Below are positions 49,699-58,565 of a stretch of DNA of 64,000 bases, one piece after another. This DNA comes from Rhodospirillales bacterium (GTDB taxonomy: Bacteria > Pseudomonadota > Alphaproteobacteria > Dongiales > Dongiaceae), in contig VFKA01000003.1 in assembly GCA_009885795.1 (NCBI GenBank), positions 62,001 to 126,000 of the forward strand, in the 5' to 3' direction. Every line of letters starts with the position of its first letter. Position 1 is the stretch's first letter. Position numbers and translations under genes: made by a program. The notes beneath the pieces are model-generated. The model was given only the letters and a program-made list of their open reading frames with translations, was not told the DNA's origin and searched no databases.

Positions 49699-51054
49699 AT
49701 GATACAATCCGTTGGTCTCGATCTCGCCCCGCCCAGGAATGCAAAGGGTTCGACGCAAGACCCAGGCAATCCCGGGCAGTTGTTCGCCGAGCTGCTCCGC
49801 AAGTACGGCCTAGGCCCCTCCGAGACCGAGACGCTCGACACGACCGGTCAAGCCGGCGACCAGCCGCCGACCGAAATTACCGCCGTTGAGTGCGAATGCG
49901 GCGATGACGTTGCCTGGGCGGCTTCGGCCGGCGAACCGGCGAGGGAAGAACCCACCGACGAAGAGGTTCTTGAAGGCGCGGCCTTGGAGCGGCCGGTTAT
50001 CGCGGTTCCAACCCCGGCGCCGGCGACCGTGCCCGCGGACGGCTTGGACAACGAGAACGCGGCGTCGGCCAAGTCAGGATCGGACCCGGCGGACACCGCC
50101 ATGGCGCTCGCCGGCAAGTGGCAGGGCCTCGATACCGCCAAAGCTAATTTCGCCCACCCGTCGGTGGACGCTCCGGATTCTCCGGGCGGCTCGGCACCGC
50201 ATGAAGACGGACGACAGGACACGGGTCCGGCTTCGCCGGCCGCCGAGTTGGCGCAAGAGCTGGAGGCAGCGGCGTCCGGCGCAGCGGTTGCCGCCGCCGC
50301 GCAAGCGATCGGCGACCAAGCTCGCGCCGCCGCCCCCGGCCAAACCAAGAGCCCCGGCGAGAACGCGGCGACCGGGCGTGGCGTGGCACGATCGGCCGAG
50401 CGGCCCGCGCCGCCTCCGGCGCCGACAAAGAACCGCGAACCCCGGCCGAGCGCCGATGCCATTGCCGCGCTCGCGGCCGGCGCGGCCCAGCCGGCCCAGG
50501 ACCAAGAGAGCGACCAAGCCGAGACGCCGCGCCGCTTGGTCATCGAAGCCCAGGCGACGTCCGCCTTCGCCCCGGCCGCGCGCGAGGCCGCCGCGACTTC
50601 GGGCTTCGCGGCCAAGTTGTTGCAACCGCACCCGCCCGCCGTGCAGCAGCTCACCATTCATATTCAGCGCGCGGTTCGCGACGGTCTCGATCGCATCTCG
50701 CTTCGGCTGACGCCGCCCGAGCTTGGCCGCATCGACGTCAAGCTCGAATTCGCCAACGATGGGCGGCTGAGCGCGTCGATCGCGGTCGAACGCCCGGAAA
50801 CCCTTGATCTGCTGCAGCGCGACGCGCGTGGACTGGAGCGCGCTCTTCAAGACGCCGGGATCAAGACCGAGAGCGGCAGCCTCACCTTCAACCTGCGCGG
50901 CGACGGGCGCCAGGACGCGCGCGAGGACGGCGCGCCGGCGCGCATGACCGTGGCCGTGCCCGCCGACAAGGCCGAGGACGGCGTCACGATCGTCGAAATC
51001 GTCAGCCCGCGCCCGAGCGCGGCCGGCACCGGCGCAATCGATATCCGGGTCTAG
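49699..51054 (+). CDS. fliK: FliK, hook-length control protein
   Basis: FliK measures hook length and switches export specificity. The 451-residue product is Pro/Ala-rich and probably unstructured over the first 330 residues. It ends with the conserved FliK C-terminal domain: AVQQLTIHIQRAVRDGLDRI, SLRLTPPELGRIDVKLEFAN and LLQRDARGLERALQDAGIKT. An upstream frame to 49585 would include the sigma-54 element, so the ATG at 49699 is preferred. It is 13 bp before flgD. Confidence 0.9.
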   Translation: MIQSVGLDLAPPRNAKGSTQDPGNPGQLFAELLRKYGLGPSETETLDTTGQAGDQPPTEITAVECECGDDVAWAASAGEPAREEPTDEEVLEGAALERPVIAVPTPAPATVPADGLDNENAASAKSGSDPADTAMALAGKWQGLDTAKANFAHPSVDAPDSPGGSAPHEDGRQDTGPASPAAELAQELEAAASGAAVAAAAQAIGDQARAAAPGQTKSPGENAATGRGVARSAERPAPPPAPTKNREPRPSADAIAALAAGAAQPAQDQESDQAETPRRLVIEAQATSAFAPAAREAAATSGFAAKLLQPHPPAVQQLTIHIQRAVRDGLDRISLRLTPPELGRIDVKLEFANDGRLSASIAVERPETLDLLQRDARGLERALQDAGIKTESGSLTFNLRGDGRQDAREDGAPARMTVAVPADKAEDGVTIVEIVSPRPSAAGTGAIDIRV

Positions 51055-51067
51055 AGGAGCGACGACG

Positions 51068-51724
51068 ATGGACATTACCGGCACTGGACAATCGGCAAGC
51101 GCGGCGCTGGGCGGGACGGCGTTCGGCAAGCTGTCGGAGAACTTCGACAACTTCCTGATGCTCTTGACCCAGCAGCTCAAGAATCAGGATCCCCTGTCAC
51201 CGATGGATACGGCCCAGTTCACTCAGCAATTGGTCCAGTTCGCCGGGGTCGAGCAGCAAATCAATTCCAACAAGAAGCTGGATCAGCTCATCTCGCTCCA
51301 GACCGGCAACCAGGCCGCCGCCGCGATCTCCTATCTCGGCAAGAGCGTGACGGCCGAAAGCCAGGCATTCGTGCTCGCCGACGGCACCGGCGAATTCACC
51401 TACACCTTGCCAAGGCCGGCGTCCGCGTCGGTGGTGATCGTCACGGACGCCGCGGGAAGGCCGGTGCGCATCCTGCAAGGCGAAGTCTCGGCCGGCGAGC
51501 ACGCCTATAGTTGGGATGGCACGGACGCCAATGGCAACAGCCTGCCCGACGGACTCTATCGCATCGAGGTCAGCGCCGTCGACGCCAAGGGCGCGCAGAT
51601 CCTCGCGACGACCCATACGACCGGCCTGGTCAGCGGCGTCGCGATCGAGAACGGCGAAATCATCCTCAACATCGGACCGCTCGCGGTGCCATTCGGCAAG
51701 GTGCGTTCGGTCAACGACGCTTGA
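51068..51724 (+). CDS. flgD: FlgD, hook assembly scaffold
   Basis: FlgD caps the growing hook. The 218-residue product has the N-terminal signature LSENFDNFLMLLTQQLKNQD PLSPMD and TAQFTQQLVQFAGVEQQINS, then Tudor/FnIII-like beta domains (TYTLPRPASASVVIVTDAAG; YSWDGTDANGNSLPDGLYRI). Complete and of normal length. It lies between fliK and flgE. Confidence 0.96.
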   Translation: MDITGTGQSASAALGGTAFGKLSENFDNFLMLLTQQLKNQDPLSPMDTAQFTQQLVQFAGVEQQINSNKKLDQLISLQTGNQAAAAISYLGKSVTAESQAFVLADGTGEFTYTLPRPASASVVIVTDAAGRPVRILQGEVSAGEHAYSWDGTDANGNSLPDGLYRIEVSAVDAKGAQILATTHTTGLVSGVAIENGEIILNIGPLAVPFGKVRSVNDA

Positions 51725-51787
51725 GGCGCAAGAACATCCGGGTAGCGGCCGCCAAGGCCGCGCGAACAAAGACGAAGGAGACGAGCA

Positions 51788-53116
51788 ATGAGTATCTACG
51801 GCGCGATGTTTTCCGGTGTATCGGGCTTGGCCGCGCAGGCGCAGGCGCTGGGCATTATTTCGGACAACATCTCCAACGTGAACACCGTCGGATACAAGAC
51901 CACGGTGGCGCGCTTTCACACCCTGGTGACCGAGGCGGCGTCCAGCACGACGTACTCGCCCGGCGGCGTGCGCGCGACGCCCTACGGCCTCGTCGACCGT
52001 CAGGGATTGTTGCAGGCCTCGTCATCGGCCACCGACCTTGCCATCACCGGCAATGGCTTCTTCGTCGTCAACGAGGCGGCGGCGCCGGGAACCGGCGACC
52101 AGTATTTCTACACGCGTGCCGGCTCGTTCAATGTCGATGCCAGCGGCAACCTGGTTTCCCCGGCGGGATATTTTCTGCAAGGGTGGCGCCTCGATGCCAG
52201 CGGCAATCTGCCCGCCAGCACGACGCTGTTGACCGACCTCCAATCCGTCAACATCGCGGCCTTGACCGGCGCCGCGAGCGCCACGACCCAAATCGGGCTG
52301 GCGATGAATCTTCCGGCCCAATCCGCGGTGGCCGCCAGCTTCAACAATACCGTGTCGTTGTACGACAAGCAGGGCTCGACGCAGAGCATGCAGCTCACCT
52401 GGGACAAGACGGCGGTCAACACCTGGACGCTGACCGCCAATCTTCCCGGCGGCGCCTCGATCGCCAGCGACGACACCGGCGGCGCCACGCTCCTTGCCGC
52501 CGCGGTTCCCTTGGCAACCGTCGTCTTCAACGCGAATGGCACGCTGCAATCCATCACGGGCGCGGCGCCCTACGGCACGGTCAATGCCGGCAATCAGCTC
52601 GACGTCTACTTGGATTACGACGGCAACGCGGCAACGACCTCGGTCGACGACCGGCAGCTGGTCACGTTCGATCTGGGGAGCCTCGGCCTGGGCGACGGCC
52701 TCACGCAATATGCCGGCAGCTTCACGGTCTCGTCGATCGACCAGAACGGCGTGGCGTTCGGAAGCTTCACCGGCGTCAGTGTCGATGAAAACGGAGTCGT
52801 GACCGCGCTGTTCGACAACGGCCAGCAGCGCCGGATCTTCCAGTTGCCCATTGCGGTCTTCAGCAACCCCAACGGGCTGCAAGCGCAAAACGGCAACGTC
52901 TTTCAGGAAACGCAAGGGTCGGGCCCGGTCTTGCTGCAGGAGGCCAAGGTCGGCGGCGCCGGCCGGCTCACCCCGGGCGCGCTCGAGGCCTCGACGGTCG
53001 ATATCGCCGAGGAATTCACCAACATGATCATCACGCAGCGCGCCTACTCGGCCAACGCCCGCGTCATCACCACCGCCGATGAGATGTTGGCGGAACTGAT
53101 GCAGATTGGCCGCTGA
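51788..53116 (+). CDS. flgE: FlgE, flagellar hook protein
   Basis: FlgE forms the hook. The 442-residue product has N-terminal MFSGVSGLAAQAQALGIISD NISNVNTVGYK, the TDLAITGNGFFVVNEAAAPG block, a FlgE D2 domain in the centre (FNNTVSLYDKQGSTQSMQLT WDK) and the C-terminal STVDIAEEFTNMIITQRAYS ANARVITTADEML. Complete. The last gene of the fliK operon, 63 bp after flgD with an AAGGAG before the ATG. Confidence 0.97.
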   Translation: MSIYGAMFSGVSGLAAQAQALGIISDNISNVNTVGYKTTVARFHTLVTEAASSTTYSPGGVRATPYGLVDRQGLLQASSSATDLAITGNGFFVVNEAAAPGTGDQYFYTRAGSFNVDASGNLVSPAGYFLQGWRLDASGNLPASTTLLTDLQSVNIAALTGAASATTQIGLAMNLPAQSAVAASFNNTVSLYDKQGSTQSMQLTWDKTAVNTWTLTANLPGGASIASDDTGGATLLAAAVPLATVVFNANGTLQSITGAAPYGTVNAGNQLDVYLDYDGNAATTSVDDRQLVTFDLGSLGLGDGLTQYAGSFTVSSIDQNGVAFGSFTGVSVDENGVVTALFDNGQQRRIFQLPIAVFSNPNGLQAQNGNVFQETQGSGPVLLQEAKVGGAGRLTPGALEASTVDIAEEFTNMIITQRAYSANARVITTADEMLAELMQIGR

Positions 53117-53228
53117 TAGAGGCGTTTAGCGCTCGCCCCTCATCTCGTTTCCAAGGCAGCGAGGGGCGCGCGCATCGAGACTCGAACGATCGATAAAAAA
53201 CGTCGAAAAATCTTGTTAACCCTGAGAC

Positions 53229-53243
53229 TTAGGTCTTTCTTAA
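53229..53243. promoter_or_regulatory. CtrA-like site upstream of sciP
   Basis: TTAG-N7-TTAA, one mismatch from the CtrA consensus, 78 bp before the ATG at 53322. CtrA activates sciP in Caulobacter. Confidence 0.5.
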
Positions 53244-53321
53244 ATGGGGCTACGTACGATGCGCTTCGTGCCGGCGAGAATCGAGTTTATCGCCGGCGGC
53301 CCCGAGTACGGAGCGGACGGC

Positions 53322-53648
53322 ATGGACCTGTATTCGTCTCATAGTCAGCCAACGGCGATCGGCCCCGACGGCCAGCCCTTCGGCCTAGCCGACTTGCCGC
53401 CGCCGGGGACCAAGCGTTGGGTCATCCGGCGCAAGGCACAAGTCGTGACGGGCGTGCGCTGCGGTTTGCTCAGCCTCGAGGAAGCCTGTCATCGCTATAC
53501 GCTTTCGGTCGAGGAGTTCGCGACCTGGCAGCAGTTGATCGACCGGCACGGGCTGCGCGGGCTGCGCGTCACGCGATTGCAGGACTATCGTTCGCGCCCC
53601 GCGCCGGCTAATGGCATCAAGGCCAACTCCGGGGCGCCCACGCCCTAA
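53322..53648 (+). CDS. sciP: SciP-like CtrA-pathway regulator (DUF1153)
   Basis: SciP is a small DNA-binding protein that binds CtrA and blocks CtrA-driven transcription. The 108-residue product has the family core PPPGTKRWVIRRKAQVVTGV and LLSLEEACHRYTLSVEEFAT WQQ with a helix-turn-helix-like region, then HGLRGLRVTRLQDYR. I chose the ATG at 53322 because GGAG lies 8 nt upstream; in-frame ATGs at 53244 and 53259 would overlap the CtrA-like site. A strong terminator follows. Its position between hook and fliF operons suits a flagellar timing role. Confidence 0.87.
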   Translation: MDLYSSHSQPTAIGPDGQPFGLADLPPPGTKRWVIRRKAQVVTGVRCGLLSLEEACHRYTLSVEEFATWQQLIDRHGLRGLRVTRLQDYRSRPAPANGIKANSGAPTP

Positions 53649-53698
53649 CGCCAATCGAATACGACCGGCCCCCCTCGCACTATCGCGGGCCGGGGTAT

Positions 53699-53736
53699 GA
53701 GAGCCCGCCCGCCCCCCGAGCGGGCTCTCGTTTTTT
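53699..53736 (+). terminator. Rho-independent terminator after sciP
   Basis: A GAGAGCCCGC stem with GCGGGCTCTC, an 11-nt C-rich loop, then G and six T residues. It insulates sciP from the fliF operon. Confidence 0.92.
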
Positions 53737-53806
53737 CGGCACAGGTTTCGGTTTTGGCGCGCTGCCCGGAAATATCTGCCGGTTTCCGGCAAAAAATGCC
53801 CATCGA

Positions 53807-53821
53807 TTAACGGCTTGTTCA
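53807..53821. promoter_or_regulatory. CtrA-like site upstream of fliF
   Basis: TTAA-N7-TTCA, one mismatch from the CtrA consensus, 75 bp before the fliF start codon. In Caulobacter the fliF operon is CtrA-activated and FlbD-repressed. Confidence 0.45.
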
Positions 53822-53896
53822 TGACGCGGCGATAACGTCCGCCGCATGACGAATGACAGCCATTCGCTCTAATTCTTTCATTCTCGAGGATCGACC

Positions 53897-55558
53897 GTGA
53901 AGTCACTCTTCGACACGTTGCGCGGGCTGGGACTGACGCGCCTGGCCGCGCTGGGATTCGCCGGCGCCGCGCTGCTCGTGACCTTCGTTCTTGTAACCGC
54001 TCGACTAGCCGCGCCGGACATGGGCCTGCTCTACAGCGGCCTCGATCCTGGCGACAGCGGCAAGATCGTCACCCGTCTCGAAACCATGAGCGTGCCATAT
54101 CAGCTGACCGGCGACGGCAGCCAGATCATGGTGCCGCGCGACCAGATGCTTCGTCTGCGCATGGCGATGGCCGAGGATGGCCTGCCGACCGGCGGATCGG
54201 TCGGCTACGAAATTTTCGATCGGACCGACGCCCTGGGCACGACGAGCTTCATTCAAGGGATCAACAGCCTGCGCGCGCTCGAAGGCGAGTTGGCCCGGAC
54301 CATCGGCTCGCTCGCCCAAATTCGCGCCGCGCGCGTACACCTGGTCGTTCCCGAGCGCCAGCTCTTCACCCGGGAGCGCCCGGCGCCCTCCGCCTCCATC
54401 GTCCTCATGCTGAACAGCGACGCCGATCTCGACCGCGCGCAGGTTCGCGCGATCCAGCATCTGGTATCGGCCGCGGTCCCGGGCCTCAAGCCCACCGCCA
54501 TTTCCATCGTCGACAATCGCGGCAACCTCCTGGCCCGTAACGGCGACGAAGCAGGCGAAGGGACCGGCGGGGCCGGCGACGAACTCCGCGTCCAGTTCGA
54601 AGCGCGCATGACCCGCACGATCGTGGAGCTTCTCGAGCGCTCGCTCGGGCCCGGCAAGGTCCAGGCCATGGTCTCGGCCGAAATGAATTTCGACCGAGTG
54701 ACGACGAATTCGGAGACCTTCGACCCGGACAGCCAGGTGGTGCGCTCGACCCAGACGGTCGAGGACAGCAGCGAAAACGGCACGCCAAGCGGTGGCGGCG
54801 CCGTCAGCGTCTCGGGAAATCTCCCCGACCCCAGCGCCCAGGAGCAGGCCGGCGGCGACGTCGAACGCTCGCAGCGTACCGAGGAAACCGTCAACTACGA
54901 AATCTCCAAATCGATCGAGACTCACGTCCGCGAGGCCGGCGAAGTGCGCCGATTGTCGGTCGCCGTTCTGGTCGATGGCAACTCGACGACCGCGGCCGAC
55001 GGCACCGTCACCTACGCGCCGCGCGCGCCCGAGGAACTTGCCCAGATCGACAAGCTCGTGCGTTCCGCCATGGGGTTCGACGAAAAGCGCGGCGATACGC
55101 TGGAAATCGCCAACCTACCCTTCGCCCAAGCCGCCCTGGCCGAGGGTGGGGGCGATTCATCGGGCCTGTTCCTTGGCGTGACGATGGCCGACCTCCTTCG
55201 TTTCGCGGAGACCGGCATGCTGGCCGTGCTGGCACTCCTCGGCCTGCTGCTTGTGGTGCGGCCGGTGATGCGCGCGATCCTTGCCGCCGCCAGTCAAGGC
55301 GGCCGCCGCGTGGCGGCCATTGCCGGGCCCGCCGGCGCCACGATGGCGGCGCTGGCCGGGCCGCCCGCGGGCAACCAACTCGCGGCTCAACCCGCCGATA
55401 CCGAGCGCGTCGCCAACCAGATCGACAGCATGATCGACCTGAACCAAGTGGAGGGCCGGGTGCGGGCCTCGTCGATCAAGAAGATCGGCGAGATCGTCGA
55501 TCGTCACCCCGAAGAGGCGGTGAACATCATGCGCTCCTGGATGTATCAGGAAGTCTGA
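53897..55558 (+). CDS. fliF: FliF, MS-ring protein
   Basis: FliF forms the MS-ring in the inner membrane. The 553-residue product has an N-terminal helix (LAALGFAGAALLVTFVLVTA, about 15-34), the YscJ-like domain with LYSGLDPGDSGKIVTRLETM and EGELARTIGSLAQIRAARVHL, a C-terminal membrane helix (AETGMLAVLALLGLLLVVRP, about 437-456) and a FliG-binding tail ending NIMRSWMYQEV. The start is a GTG at 53897. First gene of a long basal-body operon. Confidence 0.97.
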   Translation: MKSLFDTLRGLGLTRLAALGFAGAALLVTFVLVTARLAAPDMGLLYSGLDPGDSGKIVTRLETMSVPYQLTGDGSQIMVPRDQMLRLRMAMAEDGLPTGGSVGYEIFDRTDALGTTSFIQGINSLRALEGELARTIGSLAQIRAARVHLVVPERQLFTRERPAPSASIVLMLNSDADLDRAQVRAIQHLVSAAVPGLKPTAISIVDNRGNLLARNGDEAGEGTGGAGDELRVQFEARMTRTIVELLERSLGPGKVQAMVSAEMNFDRVTTNSETFDPDSQVVRSTQTVEDSSENGTPSGGGAVSVSGNLPDPSAQEQAGGDVERSQRTEETVNYEISKSIETHVREAGEVRRLSVAVLVDGNSTTAADGTVTYAPRAPEELAQIDKLVRSAMGFDEKRGDTLEIANLPFAQAALAEGGGDSSGLFLGVTMADLLRFAETGMLAVLALLGLLLVVRPVMRAILAAASQGGRRVAAIAGPAGATMAALAGPPAGNQLAAQPADTERVANQIDSMIDLNQVEGRVRASSIKKIGEIVDRHPEEAVNIMRSWMYQEV

Positions 55559-55581
55559 CGGTTCGTGGCAGGATTTGAGCA

Positions 55582-56598
55582 ATGAAAGCGCGCGAGGATT
55601 ACCGTGCCATGTCCGGACCCGAGAAGGCGGCATTGCTGATGCTGTCGGTCGGCGAGGATAACGCCACCAAGATTTTCGCCCTCATGGACGAGGAGGAGAT
55701 CAAGGAAGTCTCCCAGCACATGGCCAATCTCGGCACTGTCAACTCCGACATCGTCGAGCGGCTGTTCATCGAGTTCGCCGATCGCCTCTCCTCGACCGGG
55801 TCGATGGTCGGCTCCTACGAGAGCACCGAGCGTTTGTTGAGCAAGGTGCTCGAAAAGTCCAAGGTCGACAACATCATGGACGAGATCCGCGGGCCCGCGG
55901 GTCGAACCATGTGGGACAAGCTCGGCAACGTCAACGAGGCGATGCTCGCCAATTACCTGAAAAACGAGTATCCGCAGACCGTCGCCGTCGTCATGTCGAA
56001 AATCAAGCCGGAACACGCCGCCCGCGTGCTGGCGCTCCTGCCCGAGGCGTTCGCCATGGAAGTCATCATGCGCATGCTGCGCATGGAGTCGGTGCAGAAG
56101 GACATCCTCGACGACATCGAGCAGACGCTGCGAACCGAATTCATGAGCAACCTCGCGCGCACGAACCGGCGCGACGCGCACGAGATGATGGCGGAAATCT
56201 TCAACAATCTCGATCGCGGCACCGAGGGGCGCTTCATCACCGCGCTCGAAGAGCGCAATCGGGACGCGTCCGAGCGAATCAAGGCCCTCATGTTCACGTT
56301 CGAGGATCTGGCCAAGCTCGATCCGAGCGCCGTTCAGACCCTGTTGCGCGCCTACGACAAGGCCAAGCTGCCGCTCGCCCTCAAAGGCGCCTCGGAAGCG
56401 CTGCGCGACCTCTTCTTCGCCAATATGTCCGAGCGCGCCGGCAAGATGCTCAAGGACGACATGGCTTCGATGGGACCGGTGCGCTTGCGCGACGTCGACG
56501 AGGCGCAGGTCGCGATGGTTGTCACCGCCAAGGAATTGGCCGCGCGCGGCGAAATCATCCTCACCGACAAGAAGGGCGAAGATGAACTCGTTTACTAG
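55582..56598 (+). CDS. fliG: FliG, flagellar motor switch protein
   Basis: FliG transmits stator force to the rotor. The 338-residue product has [20 protein letters not shown], the armadillo-type middle domain ([46 protein letters not shown]) and the C-terminal torque domain with [20 protein letters not shown] and [20 protein letters not shown]. Complete. Its 3' end overlaps fliH by 17 bp. Confidence 0.97.
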   Translation: MKAREDYRAMSGPEKAALLMLSVGEDNATKIFALMDEEEIKEVSQHMANLGTVNSDIVERLFIEFADRLSSTGSMVGSYESTERLLSKVLEKSKVDNIMDEIRGPAGRTMWDKLGNVNEAMLANYLKNEYPQTVAVVMSKIKPEHAARVLALLPEAFAMEVIMRMLRMESVQKDILDDIEQTLRTEFMSNLARTNRRDAHEMMAEIFNNLDRGTEGRFITALEERNRDASERIKALMFTFEDLAKLDPSAVQTLLRAYDKAKLPLALKGASEALRDLFFANMSERAGKMLKDDMASMGPVRLRDVDEAQVAMVVTAKELAARGEIILTDKKGEDELVY

Positions 56599-57295
56599 CC
56601 ACGCCTCCCGCCGCGGGTCGGCCGGCGCCAAGTTCCTTTTCGACACGAACTTCGACGCGGTCGGGGCCGCGGACGCCGCGGACGCCGCGGACGAGCGCCA
56701 GAGGGCGCTGCGTAGCTACAGTTTGTCCGAGATCGACGCGATCCGCGCCGGCGCGTTCGCCGAAGGCAAGAGTGCCGGACAGGTCGATGCGCAAGCCTCG
56801 TTCGAATGCCGGAAGGCCGGCGCGCTCGAGGCCGCGGCCCACGGTCTGGCCGCGCTCATGAAATCCCAGGCGGAACTGGACCGCGACATTTCCCGGCATG
56901 CCGCCGCGATCGGCTCCGCCCTGGTGCGTAAACTTCACCCCGCACTGGCCCGCCGCCACGGACTTCTGGAGATCGAGGGGCTGGTCGGCCGTTGTCTGGA
57001 ACGCGTGCGCGACGAACCGCGCGTGGTGGTGCGCCTGAACGACGCCATGCTCGACGAGTTGCGCCCTCTGCTCGAGGAGATCGGCCGCGCCGCCGGTTAC
57101 GATGGGCGCCTCGTGCTCATCGCCGACGACGCGATTCCCGGCGGCGATTGTCGCGTGGAGTGGGCCGATGGCGGGTGCGAACGCGACTGCGCGCGTTTGT
57201 GGGAAGACATCGAGACCGTGCTTGAACGCTCGCTGGCCGGACTTGGCGAACCCAACGAGGGCGGAAGCAAATCGGTAGCCGACCGGCTGCCTTGA
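56582..57295 (+). CDS. fliH: FliH-like export-ATPase regulator (FlbE-type)
   Basis: FliH binds the FliI ATPase and links it to the C-ring. The 237-residue product starts inside fliG at 56582. Features: an N-terminal KFLFDTNFD, three tandem Ala-Ala-Asp units encoded by a 9-bp repeat (about 56665-56692), the helical [23 protein letters not shown] with heptads, and the C-terminal [21 protein letters not shown] (GdCrveW is typical of FliH). It corresponds to flbE of Caulobacter by position. fliI is not in the window. Confidence 0.9.
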   Translation: MNSFTSHASRRGSAGAKFLFDTNFDAVGAADAADAADERQRALRSYSLSEIDAIRAGAFAEGKSAGQVDAQASFECRKAGALEAAAHGLAALMKSQAELDRDISRHAAAIGSALVRKLHPALARRHGLLEIEGLVGRCLERVRDEPRVVVRLNDAMLDELRPLLEEIGRAAGYDGRLVLIADDAIPGGDCRVEWADGGCERDCARLWEDIETVLERSLAGLGEPNEGGSKSVADRLP

Positions 57296-57308
57296 AGGAG
57301 TACAGACG

Positions 57309-57656
57309 ATGGCCGAAGACAGCCAGTTGCAGCTGAACGACATCGAAGGCGATGCGGCCGGAGCGCCGCTCGCGTCCGCGCCCGAGTCGCAGAAGGCCAC
57401 GGGCAACGCCACGGAGCTTAAGGCCGTCTACGACATTCCGGTCCAGGTCTCGGCCGTCCTGGGCAAGGCCACCATGCAGGTGAGCCAACTTCTGAAGCTT
57501 GGCCGCGGCGCCGTCGTCGAGTTGGACCGCAGGGTCGGCGAGGCGATCGACATCTACGTGAACAACCGGCTCGTGGCGCGCGGCGAGGTCGTGGTGGTCG
57601 ACGACCATCTCGGGGTCACCATGACCGAGATCATCAAGATGGATCGTAGCAGTTAG
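57309..57656 (+). CDS. fliN: FliN, flagellar motor switch protein
   Basis: FliN completes the C-ring. The 115-residue product has an acidic N-terminus, the SpoA domain KAVYDIPVQVSAVLGKATMQ VSQLLKLGRGAVVELDRRVG, and EAIDIYVNNRLVARGEVVVV DDHLGVTMTEI, the standard FliN end. It is 13 bp after fliH with an AAGGAG before the ATG. Confidence 0.96.
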   Translation: MAEDSQLQLNDIEGDAAGAPLASAPESQKATGNATELKAVYDIPVQVSAVLGKATMQVSQLLKLGRGAVVELDRRVGEAIDIYVNNRLVARGEVVVVDDHLGVTMTEIIKMDRSS

Positions 57657-57691
57657 CGCCCTCGCGACCCGGAGCCAAGGACCCCTAAGCG

Positions 57692-58528
57692 ATGAGCAAC
57701 ATCTCCAGCGCCAAGCAGGCGATCGGCGCGGCGGATCGCGAGGACCGGCGAGTCGGCGCCCTCGACGTGACGACGCTGGCCGGTCTTGCCGGAGCGGTGG
57801 TTCTGATCGCCGTCGCCATCGCGATGGGCGGGTCCGTCATGGCCTTCTTCAACCTGCCCTCGATCCTTATCGTTTGCGGCGGGACCGTCGCCGTCACCGC
57901 CATTTCCTTTTCGATCGAAGAGGTCTTGCGCGTTCAGCCGGTCATCCTTCAATGCCTCTTGCACCGGCCGGTCGACCCTGTCGAATCCGCGCGCCGCGTC
58001 TTGCGCCTGGCCGAACAGGCGCGCCAGCGCGGCCCCATCCACCTCGAATCCCAGCTGCCCGTCATGGCTTCGGTGCCGTTCTTGCAACGCGCGCTGCGCC
58101 TGGTCGTCGACGGCGCCGCCGCGGAAGAAGTGCAGCTCGCCATGACCAGCGACCTCGAAGCCATGCGCCTGCGCCATCGCCGAAGCGTGAGCGTGCTGCG
58201 CCGGGCCGCCGACGTGGCGCCGGCGATGGGGCTGATCGGCACGCTGGTCGGACTCATTCAAATGCTGGGGCAGCTCGACGACCCGACCGCGATCGGACCC
58301 GGCATGGCGGTGGCCCTGCTGACGACTTTTTACGGCGCGATCATCTCTCACATGATGCTGCTGCCGCTGGCGGGCAAGCTCGAACGCAATTCGGAAGCCG
58401 AGACGCTGGTCAGTCGGATCTTCCTGCTGGGGGCGCTGTCTATCGCCCGGCAAGAGAGCCCGCGGCGCCTGGAAACCATGTTGAACACGGTGCTGCCGCC
58501 GGCGCAGCGCGTCCAATACTTCGATTGA
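57692..58528 (+). CDS. motA: MotA-like stator protein (MotA/TolQ/ExbB superfamily)
   Basis: The 278-residue product has four hydrophobic segments (for example LAGLAGAVVLIAVAIAMGGS and the segment ILIVCGGTVAVTAISF) and the conserved proline-containing block ADVAPAMGLIGTLVGLIQML. It fits the MotA family and would form the stator channel with a MotB. It lies between fliN and flbD, where Caulobacter has no stator gene. No MotB is next to it; the MotB-like genes at 14708-16020 are candidates. Confidence 0.9.
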   Translation: MSNISSAKQAIGAADREDRRVGALDVTTLAGLAGAVVLIAVAIAMGGSVMAFFNLPSILIVCGGTVAVTAISFSIEEVLRVQPVILQCLLHRPVDPVESARRVLRLAEQARQRGPIHLESQLPVMASVPFLQRALRLVVDGAAAEEVQLAMTSDLEAMRLRHRRSVSVLRRAADVAPAMGLIGTLVGLIQMLGQLDDPTAIGPGMAVALLTTFYGAIISHMMLLPLAGKLERNSEAETLVSRIFLLGALSIARQESPRRLETMLNTVLPPAQRVQYFD

Positions 58529-58565
58529 TCCGGCGGCCTACCTTGCGAATGACGGGAGAGTAACC

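Noticed and set aside
53244-53321. Earlier sciP starts at 53244 and 53259
   Set aside because: No ribosome-binding site, non-conserved residues, and the first directly abuts the CtrA-like site; the ATG at 53322 has GGAG at 8 nt.
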